The position numbers and the translations under genes are program-made. From Humulus lupulus (Eukaryota; Streptophyta; Magnoliopsida; Rosales; Cannabaceae), in the NCBI RefSeq assembly GCF_963169125.1, contig NC_084795.1, forward strand, positions 277,150,122-277,214,121: a stretch of 64,000 bases of DNA, in the 5' to 3' direction. Shown one piece after another: positions 58,901 through 64,000 of the stretch (position 1 is its first letter; every line of letters starts with the position of its first letter). The notes under the pieces are model-generated. The model worked only from the letters and a program-made list of their open reading frames with translations, was not told where the DNA came from and searched no databases.

Positions 58901-61218
58901 TGTAATGCCCCGGATTCCCTAATATGGTTTAATGGCCGGATTAGTAGGCCGGGAGGGTCATAACTGTTTAATTATGCTATTAAATGTGTTTATGCATGTT
59001 TATGAGAATTATATTATAATATGATGTTAAATGCATGCATGTGAGTCCGCATTTGTTTACAGGGGTGTTTGGGTAATTTGGCTTGTTGAGGGTATAATTG
59101 TATACTTGTTTGTATGTCAATGATATAGTGTGAGACCACATTATAATGTGGATTGGTTTGAGTATTTCGGCATGAGACAATCTTTAAATATGATTTATCG
59201 GTTTGGTCATAACAGGTTTGAGTTCGGGGCTTGGGGTGAGTCTTGGGGTGATTTTAAATGGATAGAGCGTTACCGGGGATTTTAGGGTAACGAGATATGA
59301 AATATTGGTGTTTGAGAATGTTGAGATTAGCAGGAATTGGGAAGTGTTAATTATGATTAACGGTGTACGTGGAAAGTACCAATTTTACCCTTGAAATGGT
59401 TTTGGAGGCCTTAAATGACTTAAGGGTATTTTAGTCATTTGGAAGGATTTATATCACCCTTTAGTTGGCTGTAGAAGGTTAAAGAAATAACAGAGCCAAA
59501 ACAGGGTTTTTCTTCTTCAACCTATACATCACTTTCCTTCATTCTTCCTTTGGTGTTTTTGAGTTCAAAGTGGGGTTTCAAGCTAGGAAATTCAAGGATT
59601 GAGTTGGTGGACTTGATTCAGCCATAGAAGGAGGTTCAAAGCTAGTTTTAAGGTGTGCTCTATTTTTTCTCTTTAGTTTTCAGCTTTTGATTCTTGTTGA
59701 AAGTTTGGATTTGAAGAGGATTTAATTGGTGTTTAACTTGGGTTTGTTGAGAGGGAGCTGTGGGTGATGTTTAGAGGTTTAATTGAGTGTTTGGAGAAGG
59801 TTTGGAACTAGTTTGAAGGTTTGGTTCTAAGGGAATATGCAGGGGAGGTCGAGTTGGTGCGTGTTGAATTTTTAGTTGATCTGGGTAATGAGCCGCGGCC
59901 TGGCTTTGGTGTGTCGCGGCCTAAGATGGCTTCTGAGGCAAAAATGCCTCTGTCAGGGAGATGAGCCGCGGCATGGCTGTGGTGAGCCGCGGCCCATCAG
60001 GGAATTTTGGCCAGAATCATGTTTTTAGCTTGGGGATTCAAACCTTAGGCCTCGGGGTTGTACCTAGTACCCGGTTGGGTAGTGCTTGATGTCTCGGAGG
60101 CTGGGTTTTGGTTTGGGAATCCTCAGTTATCATTTTTATTGATGAATCCTATATTTTGGTTATGACCAGGTGACCGTCAAGGAATTTAAAGGTTGATCGT
60201 TCTCAGGGGTCGTTCATATAATAATTCTCACTCGAACCAGAGGTAAGAAAACAGTGTATGAATACAGTTGCACCCTGTATTGGTATATGACATGCATGGT
60301 TTGTTATTGAAGCATGTTGGTTGATATATGTGGACGTGGATTGCATATTAAATGCTAGCGAATGTTGATTACCTGTTTATGGCACTGACTAGTCAGGGGT
60401 CGAGATACATGCATTGAATGGCTCTATGGCATTAATGCTGGACCGACTCTAAGGTCGAAGAACTTATAAGCGCTTGCCTGATCTAAGACCAGATGTTCAT
60501 AGCCAAGGTATATGACCCCGGTGACTGTTTGTCACATGGCTAAGGGACGCTGTCCTTAGTTACGACTCTAGAGTCGGGAGGAAGGTTATGTTGGTGACCA
60601 ATCACCATGCACCTATCCTGATTAAACTTACGAGAGAACCACTTATCAGTTAAGCCTTGGTGACCCTATCGTCACATGGCTAGAGGGAGCTGTATCCATC
60701 TTTTGTGACTTTGGCTATTGTCACCTATCTGTTATGGACTGATAGTCCTGAATGGTTATTATGGTCGTTGTTGATATTATGTCATGCTTTATTGTGTTTT
60801 CTTGCTGGGCCTTGGCTCATGGGTGCTATATGGTGTAGGTAAAGGGAAAGAGAAGCTCATCCAACCCTGAGTGGAGAGCTTGGGCGATGTGGTGTACATA
60901 TTGGGCCGCTTGACCACCACGGTCAGGGAGTTCTCAGAGGGACTAGGGGTTTACCCTATTTTTGCCGCTTAGGCCGTCGGGGACTGTAAATTTGTAACAG
61001 TAGCAACTCTTTTGTACTATGAACAACTTCTAAACGTTTTTAAGGGCTCATGAGCAGTTTATTTACTTAATGAAATGTATCCTTACCTTTTTACTGGTTT
61101 TTCACCTTAACTTCATAATAACACTTAGATCACGTTTTTAACCAAAGGTCTCGGGTAACGAGTCAAATTTCCGGTTCACTGTTCACCGTAACTGTTCTGG
61201 GGTAGCCAGGGCGTTACA
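58901..61218 (+). mobile_element. solo LTR of a Tekay-like Ty3/gypsy element, 2,318 bp
   Basis: The ends TGTAATGCCC and GGGCGTTACA form a short inverted repeat. They are flanked by the 5-bp target duplication GTCAG (58896-58900 and 61219-61223). It interrupts the copia protease region between Val and Ser codons. Two pairs of GCCGCGGC words lie at 59892-59993. The element at 61765 is the same family in the opposite direction. No coding region. Confidence 0.93.
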
Positions 61219-61764
61219 GTCAGCTTCAACATGTTTAATGGCATCACTAGAACCCTAACAGGGGTAAGGTATGTACCTACCTATCCATAAATTTAATTTC
61301 ACTAAGTGCTTTTTATGATTTAAATGTAGAAAGCAAGATAAAAGGAGGGAAAATGAAGCTATGCAAATGGTCTATGGTGATCATGAAAGGAACAAAGAAA
61401 GATGGCTTATACTACTTGATTGGAGAACCAATAGCAAAATGCAGCAATACAGTAGATGTTGCCCCTAAAGATACAAAGGCAACCTTATGGCACAGAAGGT
61501 TAGGACACATAAGTGAGAAAGGGCTTCAGATAATGAGTGATCAACAACTATTTGGTAAGGATAAAATAAGCAAAGTTGATTTTTGTGAATATTGTGTTCT
61601 AGGAAAACATCATAGGATTAAGTTTAAAACTGGTACACATAAAACTAGACACATACTAGAATATATTCATTCAGATTTATGGGGTCCAAAAAAAGTAAGC
61701 ACTCATGGTGGGAATGTTTATTTTTTGTCTATAGTGGATGACTATTCTAGGAAGGTTTGGGTTT
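61219..61764 (+). pseudogene. copia GAG-pre-integrase and integrase start, interrupted
   Basis: This continues the copia pol of 57835-58900. After MFNGITRTLTGVRYVPT, a frameshifted stretch leads to KDGLYYLIG. The integrase zinc finger follows (HRRLGHIS ... CEYCVLGK), then the first catalytic Asp region (HSDLWGPKK) and VDDYSRKVWVL. The sequence is cut at 61764 by another LTR. The remainder, if present, lies beyond the window. Confidence 0.88.
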
Positions 61765-64000
61765 TGTAACGCCCTGGTTACCCCAGAACAGTTACGGTGA
61801 ACGGTGGACCAGAAATTTGACCCGCTACCCGAGTCCTTTGGTAAAAAACGTGCTCTAAGTGTAATTAATAGGTTAAGGTGAAAAACTAATAAAAATGAAA
61901 TGGATATTTTCATTACAAACCGCTCTGTAGAGCTAATTAAAACATTTACAAGTTGTTCTCAGTACAAAATGGTCATTACAGTTCCAAATTTACATTCCCG
62001 CCGACCTAAGCGGCAAAACAGGGTAAACCCCCTAGTTCCTCTGAGAACGTCTTGGCCGTGGTGGTCAAGCGGTCGCATATGTACACATCACCACCTAAGC
62101 TCTCCACTCAAGGCTAGGTGAGCTTTTCTTTCCCTTTACCTGCACCACATAGAACCCATGAGCCAAGGCCCAGCAAGAGAAGCGTAATAAAACATGATAT
62201 AATATCAACAATGATCATAATAACCATTCAGGAACAACAGTTCAAACAAGTAGGTGACAGTCGCAAAAGTCACTAATATGGGGACAGCACCCTTTTAGCC
62301 ATGTGACTATAGGATCACCAGGCTTAACTGATAAGAGAGCCTTTCATAAGTTTGAGTAGGATAGGCGTATGGTGATTAGTCACCAGCATAACCTTCCTCA
62401 TGACCATGGAGTCATAACCTTGGAACAGCGTTCCCTAGCCATGTGACAAACAGTCACCGGGGCCATATGCCCTGGCTCTTAATAACTGGTCTTAGACCAG
62501 ACAAGCGCTTATAAGTTCATCGACCTTAGGGTCGGTCCAGCGTTAATATCCCATATGAGTCATTCTTGCTGATATCGATTAGATCTAATCTTCATTTGGC
62601 TCAACGTTCGTGACGCTATGCCATTTCTGACTCTTAGATCAGTGTCCCTGACTAGTCAGTGCCATATACAGGGAATTAACATTCACTAGCATTTAATATG
62701 CAATCCATGTCCACATTTATCAATCAAAATGCCTCAATACAAAACTCGCATGTCACATATACACAGGGTGCAGTTTTCTTACCTCAGGTTCGAGCGAGAA
62801 ATATAATAAGGACGACCCCTAAGAACGATCGATCTTTTAGTTCCTTAGTGGTTACCTAATCACAGCCAATGATAACCTCCATTAATGAGAATCTACATAA
62901 ATAGGTTCTTAACCCAAGCACCACTCTCGGGACCCCGAAACATGCCCACACGGTGAGTATATTTGATTCCGGGCCTTAAGGATTGAAACCCCAAGTCAAA
63001 AACCCTTAAAAACACTCAAAACGGGACTTAGAAGGAACAGGGTAACGCTACAGCGCTCAACCCCTAGCGCCCCAACGCTATACTCAGAACCACCAATATG
63101 CCAAAAACGCTCCTGAGGAGCACTGTAGCGCCCTAGGGTGGGCGCTATAGCGCTACCTCCAAACCAGCACTGCCCTGAACCGACCTTCTTCAACTCCTTC
63201 GATTCTAACCTGATTCCCAAGCTTCCAAAGCCCATTCTTAATGCCAAATGAACCCAAAAACCATCCTAACACACCCCAAACATCACAAGTATGGAAACTC
63301 TAGCAAAAACTCCCAACAAAACCAAGAATTCACCCTAGAAATCTCAGCTGCAAAACCAAACCGAAACAGGGCAAACCAGAAAAATCTATGGTTAGAAACT
63401 TACCCAAAGCTCATCTTATGATGCTCTTGAATGGTGGAACACACTCCCAAACTACCAAGGCTTGCTTCCCAAGCTAGGATCCTCAAGATTGGTTCAAAAA
63501 CCACAAATAAAGATGAAGAGAAGAAGGTACGGGAGAACTCTAAAGCATGCTCTGTTTTTCACTATCTTTTTCAGCCAACACCAGGTATATCTATCCTAGG
63601 GGTGAAATGTCCATTTTACCCCTAGGTCAATTAATAGTTTCTAAAGACTCCCAAGGGCATATTTGGTACTTTCCTCATATCTCGTTAATCATAATTAACG
63701 CTCTCCAATTCCCGCTATTCTCAAATATCAGTAATTCACGTCCTGTTACCCTTTAATACTCGGTAACGCTCGAATCAATAAAATCATCCCGAGACTCAAC
63801 CCAAGCCCCGGTACTTAAACCTGTTGTGACTAAACCGCTAATCAGTGCTCTAAGATCGTCTCATGCCGAATAGCTCGAACCAACCCACATCATAATGTGG
63901 TCTCAACACATATCATCGACATGCATACAATTATACAATTATACCCTCAACGGGGCAAATTACCATCACACCCCTGTAATTAAAGTATGGACCCACATGC
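61765..64000 (-). mobile_element. LTR of the same Tekay-like family in minus orientation, cut by the window end
   Basis: It starts on the plus strand with TGTAACGCCCTGG, the inverse of the 3' end of the 58901 element, and aligns backwards along it to the window end. By comparison about 135 bp remain outside. The left flank GGTTT (61760-61764) would be the target duplication. Two pairs of GCGCTATAGCGC-like words lie at 63043-63157, where the 58901 copy has GCCGCGGC words. Whether it is a solo LTR or the edge of a longer element cannot be told. Confidence 0.88.

Overview
The window looks like a repeat-rich, AT-rich chromosome segment from a flowering plant, probably a eudicot. It holds two host genes with GT-AG introns, plant-type untranslated leaders and plant LTR-retrotransposon lineages. 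Nothing in the sequence fixes the species.

Host genes. THO2, the scaffold subunit of the THO/TREX mRNA-export complex, runs on the plus strand from an ATG at 12204 to a stop at 30932. I could resolve 32 coding exons that join in frame into 1,883 codons plus stop. The last intron (30618-30862) has U12-type splice signals. A convergent, intronless gene for an ANTH-domain clathrin-assembly (PICALM-like) protein lies on the minus strand at 33288-31732. The two genes share an intergenic tail of about 0.8 kb.

Left flank (1-11.7 kb). This holds the 3' end of a degenerate chromovirus-type Ty3/gypsy element with its 3' LTR. A 755-bp solo LTR sits inside that LTR. Further right are a minus-strand LTR, a copia-like LTR, a Mutator-like element of about 1.45 kb with long inverted ends, and a 513-bp hAT MITE with a perfect 8-bp target duplication about 0.5 kb upstream of the THO2 start codon.

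Middle intergenic region (33.3-37.1 kb). This is a cluster of foldback MITEs; two have perfect 9-bp target duplications typical of Mutator-like elements.

Right half (37.1-56.4 kb). A 5'-truncated Tat-lineage Ty3/gypsy element is recognisable by its tandem RNase H domains and by spliced antisense ORFs before the 3' LTR. It is riddled with nested insertions. A minus-strand copia element carries two solo LTRs inside it, and a copia solo LTR carries another Ty3/gypsy solo LTR. Target duplications found at most junctions order the events. A 122-bp direct repeat of host sequence flanks the whole structure.

Far right (56.4-64 kb). A decayed copia element is interrupted by two members of one LTR family in opposite orientation, the second running off the window.

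The most unusual signal is in the LTRs. At least six, from Ty3/gypsy and Ty1/copia elements, carry short palindromic words (GCCGCGGC, GCGCTATAGCGC or GCGATATATCGC types), usually in pairs. Closely related LTRs carry different words in the same slot, while unrelated LTRs share a word.
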